DNA of 64,000 nt from Pterois miles. Taxonomy: Eukaryota; Chordata; Actinopteri; Perciformes; Scorpaenidae. Below, one piece after another: positions 12,778 to 24,197 of the stretch. The notes below the pieces were generated by a model, which was not told the origin of the DNA, did no database searches, and saw only the letters and a program-made list of their open reading frames with translations. The first letter of the stretch is position 1, and every line of letters starts with the position of its first letter. A program made the translations under genes and the position numbers. The stretch lies in the NCBI GenBank assembly GCA_947000775.1, contig CAMQGK010000565.1, positions 11,989,001 through 12,053,000 of the forward strand, given 5' to 3'.

Positions 12778-13320
12778 AGCCAGTAAATACCCACAGCCAG
12801 AAATGTAAAAAAAAAAACAAAGAGCCAGGAAACACACAGAGCCAGTGTATTAATCCACAGAACCAGAGAATACACATAGCCAGTAACGTTAAAATACAGA
12901 ACCAGGGAATACACAGAGCCAGTAATGGTCAAAACACAGAACCAGGAAATACACACAGCCAGAAATGATGACGACACAGAACCAGAGAATACACAGAGCC
13001 AGTATGGTTACGAACACAGAACCAAAGACTACACATCGCCAGTAACATAAAAACCATAGAACTAGAGAATACACGGAGCCGATAATGTTTATAACACACA
13101 GCCAGGAAATACACACAGCCAGTAATGATGACAACACAGAACCAGAGGATACACAGAGCCAGTAAGGTAAAGAGCTCAGAACCAGGAAATATACATAGCC
13201 AGTAACACTAAAACCACAGAACCAGAGAATACACTGGGCCGGAACATTTAAAACATAGAGCCAGGAAATACACACAGCCAGTAATGATGAGACAACTGAA
13301 CCTGAGGATCCACAGAGCCA
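12778..13320. repeat. Minisatellite of CACAGAACCAGRGAATACAC units
   Basis: About 9 degenerate dimers of roughly 60 bp, alternating AGAACCAG and AGAGCCAG halves. Antisense frames are open only because of the repeat. Confidence 0.85.
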
Positions 13321-13534
13321 CATCGGGACATTTAACCAGCTGTAAGCACCCAGCGGACGGACTGACAGACAGACAGACAGACAGACGGTTAAATTTGACT
13401 CACGTTATTCGAAGAGGCCGGTCTTCTGGTTCTCCGGTCCTTCATGGAGGTTTACTGGCCCAAATCCACGTCATGTTGTCCCGCTGAACTTGTTGCTTTT
13501 TGGCGCTTAGTTGGAACTCCTGCTAGCTAACATT

Positions 13535-13665
13535 AGCACCTATAACGAGCTAGCTAACCTAGCTAACTAGCTATCCTAGCTAACTAACTAGCTAGCTATC
13601 CTAGCTAACTCGCTAAGGTACACGGTAACTGGTGTTAGCTACCGTTAGCTAGCAAACTAACGTAC
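13535..13665. repeat. GCTAGCTAAC-rich simple repeat cluster
   Basis: Interrupted tetranucleotide repeat of AGCTAACTAGCT type. Similar GCTA clusters are at 10845-10866 and 56653-56720. Confidence 0.7.
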
Positions 13666-13830
13666 CTCGATCCGTTATTTAAAAGAGATTGACTCAGCTT
13701 CCCGGTAGTTCTTCCAGACCGTTCACAGTTTCCCGGCGACTTCTCGTGACTTGACGGTGGACGTCATCTCCTGTCCGCCATCAGCGGAAGTCACCTGCCT
13801 TGTCTGTCTCCGCAGACCGGGGGGCTGCAC
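13666..13830. promoter_or_regulatory. Isolated GC-rich promoter-like patch, possible non-coding first exon on minus strand
   Basis: Locally CpG-rich sequence with an ETS-type site GCGGAAGT (13784-13791) and a CRE-like GACGTCAT (13760-13767), as in housekeeping promoters. On the minus strand an exon-like stretch ends at ATCGAG|GTACGT (donor at 13665). No coding exon could be attached. Confidence 0.35.
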
Positions 13831-13860
13831 TACCCTCCTTCACCGCTACCACTAGATAAC

Positions 13861-14040
13861 ATGTATCTGCAGTTACAACCCAGAGAGGCGCTGTTTCACC
13901 CATTTAAAGAGCTCAATGGGGAAGTGTTATTTGACGAAGAAATGTCTTTGCTGTATTTTGTGTCACAAAACAGTGGTGGAAGAAGTACTGAGATGTTTTA
14001 CCTGAGTAAAACTATCAATACTACATTATACAAATATTAA
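13861..14040 (+). CDS. Small ORF next to promoter-like patch (59 aa), doubtful
   Basis: ATG with A at -3 just downstream of the GC-rich patch, starting MYLQLQPREALFHPFKELNG. From about codon 37 the frame runs into a transposon fragment that begins with CAGTGGTGGAAG, which supplies the stop. No known family is recognised. It may be chance, or a first exon whose continuation was overwritten. Confidence 0.15.
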   Translation: MYLQLQPREALFHPFKELNGEVLFDEEMSLLYFVSQNSGGRSTEMFYLSKTINTTLYKY

Positions 14041-14110
14041 ATTACAGGTAAAAGGCATGAATTCAACATTTTACCAACAAGTTTTGGAAGTAATTTGTAC
14101 TTAATTTATG
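13969..14110 (+). mobile_element. CAGTGGTGGAA-type transposon fragment
   Basis: Begins with CAGTGGTGGAAGAAGTACTG, the terminal sequence of the abundant percomorph repeat, then decays into AT-rich sequence. Confidence 0.65.
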
Positions 14111-15541
14111 AAATGCTGCACCATTTTATCAATTTTCTGGTCGATTGCATATAGTTTAAGAAGGGTTTGAACTTTATATAAAAGCCCCCACATAACAGCC
14201 AAAATTTTCATTTTACCTCTACTTCACGTTGACAAAAGTGGTACAAAAAAGTATAGATAAAAGTGTGAAATCAACTTTTCAGTCTGCATTATCCATCTAG
14301 AGCTGCAACAGACATTATTTTAATTACTCGGGCAGTAGCGGTGAAGGAATTTCCACTGCAGTGAGGATTATTGGCTCAATAGCACAATTTCTTTTGCAAA
14401 TGATTTAATTGATCCTGATTTTAGAGCCATATAAATAAGTTTTATTGATAGGCTATTATTCAGTATATTGTTGCTTTTTAAAGGACAAAGATGACAGTTT
14501 AAAAACAAATTTAATATTTCTTTATTGTTAACTGCAGAGCTCAGAAGGGTAGTGTTTCAAGTTGAACATTTTTCAGGGTTGAGAAACTAGAGCAACCAGG
14601 AAAAAAAAAACACCATGTGCAGCGTTCATCGCACGATATCCGCTCAGCACCTCGTTGTGCTGCTGATGTGTGTAAAGTGTATTTATGCAACGTTCCCATT
14701 GCAAAGAATTCAAAAAGGAAAAAACTTGAACATAGAGCTTGTCAGTAGTATTGCAATATTAGTCATTGCAACATTATTCATTGCTGTTTATTATTGCTAT
14801 CATGATTAACTGATTATTTATTTAAATACAGTTTAATCAGCCACTAGAAACTCTTTTATTTTCAGTTGAAAGTTGCTAAAAACTGACTTTTAGTGTTGAT
14901 ACCGATTCAGTTAATTCGGTGTGACTTAAGACTCAACCATTCACTGATTTAACGTCTACTGGTCAGGACAAGTTGAGGTTGTGCAGGAGAGTTTCCTGAG
15001 AGGATCAGAGCTGTTATGTGTTTCACAGATGGACAGACACCTGTCGTACTGAGACAATGACCCCCAGTCAGCAGGTCAAAGGTCACAGAGCTACACAAAC
15101 ACAGGCCTACTTCTGAGAAGTAAGAAGTATAGACATATACATCATGGTAATCTGCCTCAAATTTTATATACTCAGAGCACAAATACACACATATTAAGAC
15201 TGACTTTTCTCCATATCGACACAATGCAAAAGGACATGAATGGTAATATACACAAAGGAAAATATGAACATATACAGAGTATTATTGTTAGCAATTATAT
15301 CTATAACATTTAGTACAATAAGACTATGAAAATTTATCAGCAGAACAATTAAACTTTATTCATAAAGAATTCAAGAAAACTAATAAAATAGTAAAATGCT
15401 AAGACAAGGAAATAAATTTATGCATATGCACATACTGTACACACAAACTGTATATACACATATACTAGTAGTAGTAATAGTAGTATTTTATTCAGTCATC
15501 ACACATAATAATACAATAAGTGTGAATATATATATATACAT
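14111..15541. other. No gene seen
   Basis: A 64-codon frame at 14615-14809 has a hydrophobic end but no family match, no splice context and AT-rich surroundings; not called. Confidence 0.5.
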
Positions 15542-15854
15542 GGGGGCGGCAGTAGCTCAGTCCATAAGGACTTGGGTTAGGAGGCAGAGGTCACCGTTTC
15601 AAGTCCCCCATGGACCAAGACCAACTGGTTGCTGGAGAGGTGCCAGTTTACCTCTTGTGCACTGCCGAGGTGCCCCTGAGCAAGGCACCACACCCCCAAT
15701 TGCTCTGGGCGCTTGTCAGGAGCAGCCCCCTCACTCTGACATCTCTCCATTGACGCATGTACATGTACTGTGTGAAATTAACAACAGAGTGTACAACTGA
15801 ATTTCCCTACGGGGATTAATAAAGGTTCATCTTAGCTTATCTTATCTTATCTTA
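15542..15854 (+). mobile_element. tRNA-derived SINE, family 1
   Basis: tRNA-like head with A box (AGTAGCTCAGTCC) and B box (GTTTCAAGTCCC), then a body with GAGAGGTGCCAGTTTACCTC and GAGCAAGGCACCA. The tail is CTGAATTTCCC...AATAAAGGTTC ending in (CTTAT)n. A second copy at 42412-42755 is collinear. Confidence 0.88.
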
Positions 15855-15925
15855 CATATATCTATATATACATATATATGTATATATAGATATAGATATA
15901 GATATAGATATATATACATATGTTG
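15855..15925. repeat. (TA/GATA)n microsatellite at SINE tail
   Basis: TATATA and GATATA runs directly after the SINE tail at 15854. Confidence 0.85.
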
Positions 15926-17097
15926 CAGCTTTTCAGGAATGTAAATGTTTTTGTAAACCCACATCAGGTTTGTAGTTTGTTAAAAAATAGATTACGTAGG
16001 GCTGCAGCTAATGATTATTTATATTAATGAAACAATATGTTGATAGATGTATACAGAAATAAATGTTAAGGTAAATGTGAAAATGAAAGAAAAATGCTTA
16101 AAATTATTCTTTTATGTTTTGTATTTGTCTTATTTATTCTTTTATTTGTTCCCCTATACATTTCCACATTAATTTTCTGATTTGTTTACGGATTTATTCT
16201 TTATTATGGCACTCCTCTGACTCCATACATTCAGACCTCAGGCTCTGGGAAATGGTGATGAGCATTTTTCACTATTTTCTAGATTTAATAATTAGACTGA
16301 TTGAATAAATAAGAGAGTTTATACGACATAAGAGATGAATCTGTAATGAAGGTGCAGTCCACATAAGTCAACACTAAACTGAAGACTGCTGTTAAATCAA
16401 AACCAAACATCACCAGAGGAGGTAAAAAAAGATGAGAACAGGTGACTTCATGAGGACAATACAAAGGATGACATCCTGAAGTCAAACCAGCTCTATAAAG
16501 CGTAAATCATGGACTTAAGTGCACACATAGAGACCGGAGCTGCAGCGTCAGCAGTCCAAACACTGGTGGAGCATCTGGAAACTTCATCCAGTTCCCCCTG
16601 ACACCGCTTCCAGCCACCACCCCCCGCAGGCTGCAGGCTGCAGGCCGGGACCCTGCAGGGAGGAGGGCCTGGAGGGGACAGCAGCCAGCCTGAGGACCTC
16701 AGGGAAGTGACCAGGGGGGAAACTCCCACGGGGGACAAACGATCCTGCCATGTTACCGAACGGGACGCCGCGACCTGGAAGTCTTGTTTTCTACATCAGA
16801 CTCAATGTGGTAGACCAATCTCTCCACAGCCGCCCTGGGAACCCAAAACACCGGCAAAGTACGAGGGAAAGTCTGGCTGGAGAAAAACTACAAGTTTATA
16901 CTTTAATGATATTGACAGAGCTGTAAAAGATGCGATATAAAGAATTCAATAATAACGTAAAAGACAGAATGATTATTTTAAAAAATGCTTGAAAAAATTG
17001 TCAAAATGGAAAACACCTGAAATCCAAAACAAAACTAATGAAATAACGTTAAACAAAGGAACAAGTGGAGATATTGATCCATTGGATGTGATAACGC
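15926..17097. other. No gene seen
   Basis: AT-rich up to 16500. 16540-16740 is moderately GC-rich with repeated CTGCAGG but no exon-like structure I can support. Confidence 0.5.
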
Positions 17098-17225
17098 AGT
17101 GCTGGAAGAAATATTCATATACTTTACTGCAGTAAAAGTACTAATACCACACTGAAAATATTCCACCACAAGTAAAACACCTGCATTCAAAACCTTACTG
17201 AAGTAAAAGTATGAAATCAACAAAA
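17098..17225 (+). mobile_element. CAGTGGTGGAA-type transposon fragment
   Basis: CAGTGCTGGAAGAAATATTC, then AGTAAAAGTACTAATACCAC and CCTGCATTCAAAACCTTACT, characteristic of the same family. Confidence 0.75.
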
Positions 17226-17229
17226 TGTA

Positions 17230-17695
17230 CTTCAGATACGATATGATATGATAAGTTACGGTACACTATGATACAATACAATGCAGTACAATGTGGTACG
17301 ATATGATACGATGCAGTATGATACAATATGATGCAGTACAATGCAGTATGATGCGGTATGATAGGATACAATACAGTACAATGTGGTATGATATGATGCA
17401 GTACAATATGGTATGGCATGATATGATACAACGCAGTATAATGTGGTACAATATGGTATGGCATGATACGATACAATGCAGTATAATGTGGTACAATATG
17501 GTATAACACGTTACAATATGATACGGTACGATATGATACAATGCAGTACGATGCAGTATGATATGGTACAGTACAATACTATATGGTAAAATATGGTACA
17601 ATACGATACGATGCAGTACAATATGGTACAATATGATACAATGCGTTACAGTACGATATGTTAAGTTACAGTACGATATGATGCAATAAGTTAAG
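17230..17695. repeat. Degenerate GATAYRATRYAGTAYAAT minisatellite
   Basis: About 465 bp of ATACGATATGATACAATGCA-like pentamer and decamer derivatives. It abuts a SINE 3' tail in reverse orientation at 17692, so it probably grew from the (TAAGA)n tail. Confidence 0.85.
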
Positions 17696-17745
17696 ATAAT
17701 CCTTTATTTGTCGCACAGCAGGGACATTTGCAGGATCATCAATAA
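17692..17745 (-). mobile_element. 3' end of family-1 SINE (minus strand)
   Basis: AAGATAATCCTTTATTTGTC then GCAGGGACATTTGCAGG is the reverse complement of the family-1 SINE tail seen at 15790-15850. Only the tail is present. Confidence 0.6.
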
Positions 17746-17750
17746 AAAAC

Positions 17751-17809
17751 TGTCCTGGTAACTAGAGACCTAGAGCATTCAGAGGATGGGGTCTTTCCTA
17801 GCTACTCTG

Positions 17810-17841
<32 letters not shown>

Positions 17842-17983
17842 ATCCTGGTAACTACAGACCTAGAGCATTCAGAGGATGGGGTCTTTCCTAGCTACTCTGA
17901 CTACTACTACTACTACTACTACTACATCCTGGTAACTACAGACCTAGAGCATTCAGAGGATGGGGTCTTTCCTAGCTACTCTG

Positions 17984-18027
<44 letters not shown>

Positions 18028-18085
18028 ATCCTGGTAACTACAGACCTAGAGCATTCAGAGGATGGGGTCTTTCCTAGCTACTCTG

Positions 18086-18120
<35 letters not shown>

Positions 18121-18178
18121 ATCCTGGTAACTACAGACCTAGAGCATTCAGAGGATGGGGTCTTTCCTAGCTACTCTG

Positions 18179-18213
<35 letters not shown>

Positions 18214-18361
18214 ATCCTGGTAACTAGAGACCTAGAGCATTCAGAGGATGGGGTCTTTCCTAGCTACTCTGACGACTACTACTACTACTACTACTACTAC
18301 TACAACCTGGTAACTAGAGACCTAGAGCATTCAGAGGATGGGGTCTTTCCTAGCTACTCTG

Positions 18362-18405
<44 letters not shown>

Positions 18406-18464
18406 ATCCTGGTAACTAGAGACCTAGAGCATTCAGAGGATGGATGTCTTTCCTAGCTACTCTG

Positions 18465-18496
<32 letters not shown>

Positions 18497-18555
18497 ATCC
18501 TGGTAACTACAGACCTAGAGCATTCAGAGGATGGATGGCTTTACTAGCTACTCTG

Positions 18556-18590
<35 letters not shown>

Positions 18591-18648
18591 ATCCTGGTAA
18601 CTACAGACCTAGAGCATTCAGAGGATGGGGTCTTTCCTAGCTACTCTG

Positions 18649-18680
<32 letters not shown>

Positions 18681-18738
18681 ATCCTGGTAACTAGAGACCT
18701 AGAGTATTCAGAGGATGGGGTCTTTCCTAGCTACTCTG

Positions 18739-18791
<53 letters not shown>

Positions 18792-18849
18792 ATCCTGGTA
18801 ACTAGAGACCTAGAGCATTCAGAGGATGGGGTCTTTCCTAGCTACTCTG

Positions 18850-18881
<32 letters not shown>

Positions 18882-18939
18882 ATCCTGGTAACTAGAGACC
18901 TAGAGCATTCAGAGGATGGGGTCTTTCCTAGCTACTCTG

Positions 18940-18974
<35 letters not shown>

Positions 18975-19216
18975 ATCCTGGTAACTACAGACCTAGAGCA
19001 TTCAGAGGATGGATGGCTTTACTAGCTACTCTGACTACTACTACTACTACTACTACTACTACATCCTGGTAACTACAGACCTAGAGCATTCAGAGGATGG
19101 GGTCTTTCCTAGCTACTCTGACTACTACTACACTACTACTACTACTACTACTACATCCTGGTAACTAGAGACCTCGAGCATTCAGAGGATGGGGTCTTTC
19201 CTAGCTACTCTGACTA
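17751..19216. repeat. Nested repeat: about 90-bp units each carrying a (CTA)n run
   Basis: Sixteen copies of a unit containing CCTGGTAACTACAGACCTAG and ATTCAGAGGATGGGGTCTTT, separated by (CTA) runs of about 8 to 18 repeats. Frames reading long Tyr runs are artefacts. Confidence 0.97.
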
Positions 19217-20344
19217 TAAGCAATTTACACAACAGGAGTGCTCGACATCTAATTGCCAAAAAATTCAATTCCTGCAGAAATCTCCAAATGTAAAAAACTT
19301 TTGATCCCAAATCCCAGCAGGTCTTCTTCTCTGGTGTTCCTCAAGGTCTTGGTGTCTTAATGTGGTATTTTGGAGGATTATTGATCATTTTTATCAATTC
19401 TCCAGTAAAAAAAAAAGGTTTAGTACCAAATCTGTGGAACAAATGGTATCAATGCAAAAACAACTTATGAGACATAATACGGCATGAGGATGACCATCAT
19501 ATACTTCTATCATCATTTTCTAAACCCTGATACACTTTTACAGTTTTATTTGAATTCATGTTTATTTCAGATTTATGACTAGAACAACTTGACTGAGTGC
19601 TGAGCTGCATCCCAGATTAAAGATGCTGTTGACTAGTCCTCTCCCCGTGATCATCTCCTGTCCCCTACCACTCTAAGGAAAGAGGGTAGAATGATAAGTA
19701 CAGTACAGAGTAAATGTACTTAGTCATCTGGAGAAACCTTGAATCGTCTCAACACACCTGAGCCTGATTTTCCACGCCCACTCAGGTTACCGACCCCCCG
19801 ACCCCATGTCGCCGGCCCGCGCCCCCCCGAGGTGCAGTGAACATGAGCCTCAGCAGGTTTGATATTAAACCTGATACCGGCTGGTGGTCGTAACACAGAG
19901 TATTTATATAAAACCAGCAGCAGGAACCGAGGCTGCGAAACCCATCAAGCTCAGAAAGCCCACCTGTTAACAGAGAGAGAGGATTTCCTTCAGTCTGGAG
20001 TTTATGTACATGTAGGACCTCCTGAGCAGGTCTGAGTCACTGAAACTGTTTGGAGGTTGATACCAGTTTACTTTTTAATTTTTTATTTAACCTGGATGAT
20101 GTCTTCAGCTCTAAATCATCTTTTCTGCTTTCCGTCTTTCTCTTTAAGTTGTGTCTGCATCATGAAACCAGACAAACTAACTCAGCGCAAAGTTTTACTG
20201 AAAGAGATGAAGAAAATGTAAAAGTCACTAAACTTGATTAAAAACAGAAAAGGAAGAAAAAACACATTAAAAAACACAATTTCCAAAAATTAAACTGGTG
20301 TATGAAAACCAGAGGTGGAAGAAATACTCAGTAAAAGTAGTAAA
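19217..20344. other. No gene seen; small GC-rich patch at 19780-19860
   Basis: Unique, mostly AT-rich. A transposon end fragment lies at 20310-20360. Confidence 0.5.
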
Positions 20345-21120
20345 ACTACAGTGTGAAAATACTTCCAGCTGAGCAGTTGTAGCTTGTAGCCTCATAGCAT
20401 TTATTCACAGACAAACTGTACACACACTGTCTGCTACAGCTACGTTCACAGCTATAACACCACCAACACACACACACACACACGGTCTGAACTCGAGACA
20501 GTGAACGCAGCACTGTAGCTGCTACAGTAACTCCCCTGACGGTGAACCGGAGACAGTGAACGCAGCACCGTGGCTGCCACAGTAACTCTCCTGACGGTGG
20601 ACTGGAGACAGTGAACGCAGCACCGTGGCTGCTACAGTAACTCTCCTGACGGTGAACCGGAGACAGTGAACGCAGCACCGTGGCTGCCACAATAACTCTC
20701 CTGACGGTGGACTGGAGACAGTGAACGCAGCACCGTGGCTGCTACAGTAACTCTCCTGACGGTGAAGCGGAGACAGTGAACGCAGCACCGTGGCTGCTAC
20801 AGTAACTCTCCTGACGGTGAACCGGAGACAGTGAACGCAGCACCGTGGCTGCTACAGTAACTCTCCTGACGGTGAACCGGAGACAGTGAACGCAGCACCG
20901 TGGCTGCTACAGTAACTCTCCTGACAGTGAACCGGAGACAGTGAACGCAGCACCGTGGCTGCTACAGTAACTCTCCTGACGGTGGACTGGAGACAGTGAA
21001 CGCAGCACCGTGGCCGCTACAGTAACTCTCCTGACTCTCCTCAGACTCAGGTGTCTGTTGTGCTCATATGCTGCACAAATCTTGTCGGTTAATTATCGGT
21101 TAACGAGGGTCGGTTAAGAA
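20345..21120 (-). mobile_element. Element carrying the 55-bp repeat, locus 3 (reverse)
   Basis: Reverse complement of the 10-kb locus: GTAGCTTGTAGCCTCATAGC, TTCACAGCTATAACACC, a (CA)n run, then about 10 units of 55 bp (20496-21041, core GTGAACGCAGCACCGTGGCT), ending GGTTAACGAGGGTCGGTTAA. Confidence 0.72.
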
Positions 21121-21485
21121 CATTTTTCTAAATTAGAAAAGTGCAGCGTCAACGCCTGGTGGCCCAAGAGCTTAACCAGCCAGCAGTATGCTAGCTAGTT
21201 AGCTTGCTTGCTAATTCCACCATGCTCCAACGCGACACTAGTATGTGGATGAAGTATTAAGTTGTTAAATTTGACTCGTTTACATTTTCTATGAGCCTCG
21301 TCATGTTTCTACTCCACTGCTGGTTTAGTTAAGTCTTCGACTTACCACAAGTCAGTTTAGTTTAAGTGGAAGTCAGCCCGCTACACATAAAAATGGCCTC
21401 CATTCTGACCATCCATTTGAATGGGGATGTCCGTTCTACTCCTATTTTCTATGAAGTCGGATCCATATTTTCTACACTTTAGGTT

Positions 21486-21730
21486 TTGACCCTTTCCCGT
21501 CTCACCGCGACACAAAGCCAGCTCCATTTACACCAGCTTGGTGTGGAAAAACTTGACCGGTCTGCACCGAGTCCTGAACTCACCCTGTCCAGCACTTCTG
21601 GGATGAACTGGAACGCCGACTGTGAGCCAGACCTGATCACCAACATCAGTGTTGGACCAAACCCCTGCAGCAGGCTCTGACACCAGAAAGAATGGAGGCT
21701 GTTACAGCAGCACATTATGGGTTTTGACAT
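21486..21730 (+). pseudogene. Tc1-like transposase C-terminal relic
   Basis: With one frame change it reads LGVEKLDRSAPSPEL then FWDELERRL and MEAVTAAHYGF, the conserved end of Tc1/mariner DDE transposases (PAQSPDLNPI.HLWDELERR...RVEAVI.A). Stops and frameshifts make it dead. No catalytic Asp residues upstream are preserved. Confidence 0.7.
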
Positions 21731-22489
21731 GTTCAGCCATCACATATGGATGTAATGTCCAGCTGTCCACATACTTGTGAAAAACGGAGCTCTTAAACTA
21801 CTAGTGACATTTTTCTGGACCCTTAAAGGTACGAAATTGTTCAAATATTCCAGTAAGTTTGTGTAGCCCAGCAGTCAGACTGGTTCTCACAGCTCCGTCT
21901 TCTCTTTCATCATTTGGACCTCACACTGCTCTCAGATAGCCTGCTGGTCTGTTCCTGCTGTAGCCGGTTGGTTGGAGGCTGGAGACCCCCCACCCTTCCC
22001 TGGCTGAGTGCCGGGCCGCGGAGGGCAGGACGGCGCCTCCGCTACTTAGAGGACGAAACTCTCCGGGTTCACGGCTTCGTCTGTGAGTGGAAAACGGGAT
22101 TATATTGTGCGGTTTGTCTAAATCCACTGACCCAGGGAAAAGAAAATGTCTGATTAAGAGCCTGAAACACCATTACAGAACATCTGAGGCATTCAGAGAG
22201 CGGAGCGACGGGCACTGACTGCAGCAGGTGGAGCTTTATGGGGCTGAAACTCAAACATTTTAATGATATAAACAGTCGAACATATCAAGGAACTGAAACC
22301 TTGATAAAGACTTCACTGAAAAAATACTGAAAAAGAATTAAAATCCTTCATTTCAGTGAGAGAAAAAATACCACAGTCAAAAAATATTCTATTACAAATA
22401 ATAATAAATGTTTCTTAAAGGAATAGTGTTTAGCATGAGGGAGTATAAGTATGGTTTTCATTGGTATATAATCACCTGAAACTAAGAAT

Positions 22490-22720
22490 CGGCGTGTTTT
22501 TTTAGGTGTTTGGATCTATGCAGGAAGCGAGTCGTCTTCTTGGGTCGGCCATCTTGCGCTGCCATGTTTCTACCGAAGCCCAGAACGGACAAATCAATCG
22601 CTGCCTCCAGAGAGAGACGTTCACATCTTTGTGTCGGCCGTCGTAGTTTTGCTATAGGAGCTTCAGTTGGCTGCAATCTGCAACCTCACCACTACATGCT
22701 GCCAAATCCTACACCTTTAA
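22490..22720 (+). mobile_element. Non-autonomous interspersed repeat
   Basis: GGTCGGCCATCTTGCGCTGC, CATGTTTCTACCGAAGCCCA and GGCTGCAATCTGCAACCTCA resemble a repeat I recall as widespread in percomorph genomes. No coding content. Identified from memory only. Confidence 0.5.
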
Positions 22721-22849
22721 ATGTAAAGTACACAAGTATAATCAGCAAAATATACTTAAAATATAAAGTATACTTAAAGTATACTTGGGCTGCCAAATGC
22801 AAATTTGTTTTAACGTCACTAATTTCTACAACTTGTGATTTTTGGTTGT

Positions 22850-23060
22850 AGGGAGTTGAATTTTAAAACTATAGTAAAGATACTGGTCTCATGTGAAACT
22901 AGAGAACCTGATGGATCCATCGGTACCAACCAGGTCAGACTAGCTGGTAGGGAAGGAGGTTACATAACGCTCCAAACTTACAATAAATTTTGGCGAGGAG
23001 AGTCACGAATGGCGAATGGATGGCGAACAATGCTACACTTTTCCTTGCCAAAATTTCACC
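22850..23060 (+). mobile_element. Interspersed repeat, copy 2 (see 3170-3690)
   Basis: Shares CATGTGAAACTAGAGAACCT, GATGGATCCAT and ACCAACCAGGTCAGACTAGC with the minus strand at 3480-3590. Confidence 0.65.
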
Positions 23061-23550
23061 ACCAGTCTCCCCCTTTACAGACATACCCCCTTTCTGATAG
23101 TCCCAGTCAGTCTGGATCAAGTCCTAGTCAAGTCAGCATTCTGACACACTGACAGCTGTTGGGTTGCAGTTTGCCATGTTATGATTGGAGCAGATTTTTT
23201 AATCTTACCTTAATATAACCTTACTAGTTGCCAAAAGGCAGAAGGAACAGCCAGCAGATCACAAGCGAAATAAAAGGACAAACAGACAAAGAACAACTGA
23301 GGTATATAAACAGTGACTTTATGGTGCCTTCAAATGGAACTCGTGAACTTGTGTTCACAACGTGGGAAGTCATGAACACGACATGCGCTGCGTTCAACTG
23401 GTCAAGTCGTGAAGAGCACCGCTGCTAAGCAACGACAATATTAACGTTACTGTCCGAGTCTAGAAGCCACAGAGGCTGTTTAGCAAGCGAGTTAGTGGGG
23501 AAGATGATGCAGGAAATGTAAAGACATAATGACAGAGGAGAAAGATGAGG

Positions 23551-23556
<6 letters not shown>

Positions 23557-23599
<43 letters not shown>
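23557..23599. repeat. (TA)n microsatellite
   Basis: About 43 bp of perfect TA. Confidence 0.95.
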
Positions 23600-23603
<4 letters not shown>

Positions 23604-24143
23604 ATGAATGGGAAACGTGGACATGTCCTGCGCAAAATAAAAAATAAAAGCGGTCAGTTTCACCTCATACAGAAGCGTACACCACGCTTACTGTTTATCT
23701 TCTTGTTGCTGACAATGAACTCAGAATTGAGATGGATTAGATTGTCCCTGTAACACAAGAAGCGCTGCGACAGACCGTGTCCCGTGTGAAGCACCTTGCA
23801 GTAGTTTAAGTGCAGATATTTGCAATCCCAGTGGGACTCAAACCCTCCACCTCTGCAGTCAGAGTGCCTTGCTCTGCCTGTCAAGCTGCACAGGACACTT
23901 GATCCCAGTCATATCGGAGGGTTTAAATGGGTTTAAATGAGGGCTCAGGGGAGTGGTGAGGGGGGGAGGAGGGGTGTGGTGGGTGGGTGGGGGTGGGGTT
24001 GAGGAGGAGATGAATGGCTGCAGTTGGGAACAGCAGAGCATTCTGGGAATTGGTCAAGCTGAGGCCTTCCTTATGGCTCTCTATGAGAAATGGAGAGAGT
24101 GTGACGGAGGCCAAATGGAGCTGACAGCCAACTGGTCTGACTT

Positions 24144-24149
<6 letters not shown>

Positions 24150-24195
<46 letters not shown>
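24150..24195. repeat. (CA)n microsatellite
   Basis: About 46 bp of CA followed by a short TTC run. Confidence 0.95.

Positions 24196-24197
<2 letters not shown>

Noticed and set aside
14615..14809. 64-codon frame with a hydrophobic end
   Set aside because: Isolated, AT-rich, no family match, no promoter or splice signals.
15549..15625. Possible tRNA gene
   Set aside because: A and B boxes are present, but the cloverleaf is degraded and the body and tail are those of a SINE.
15396..15800. 134-codon frame over the SINE at 15.5 kb
   Set aside because: It crosses the tRNA-derived SINE; no coding function expected.
18531..19025. 164-codon frame with SDYYYY and LVTRDLEHSEDG repeats
   Set aside because: Nested (CTA)n minisatellite without gene signals.
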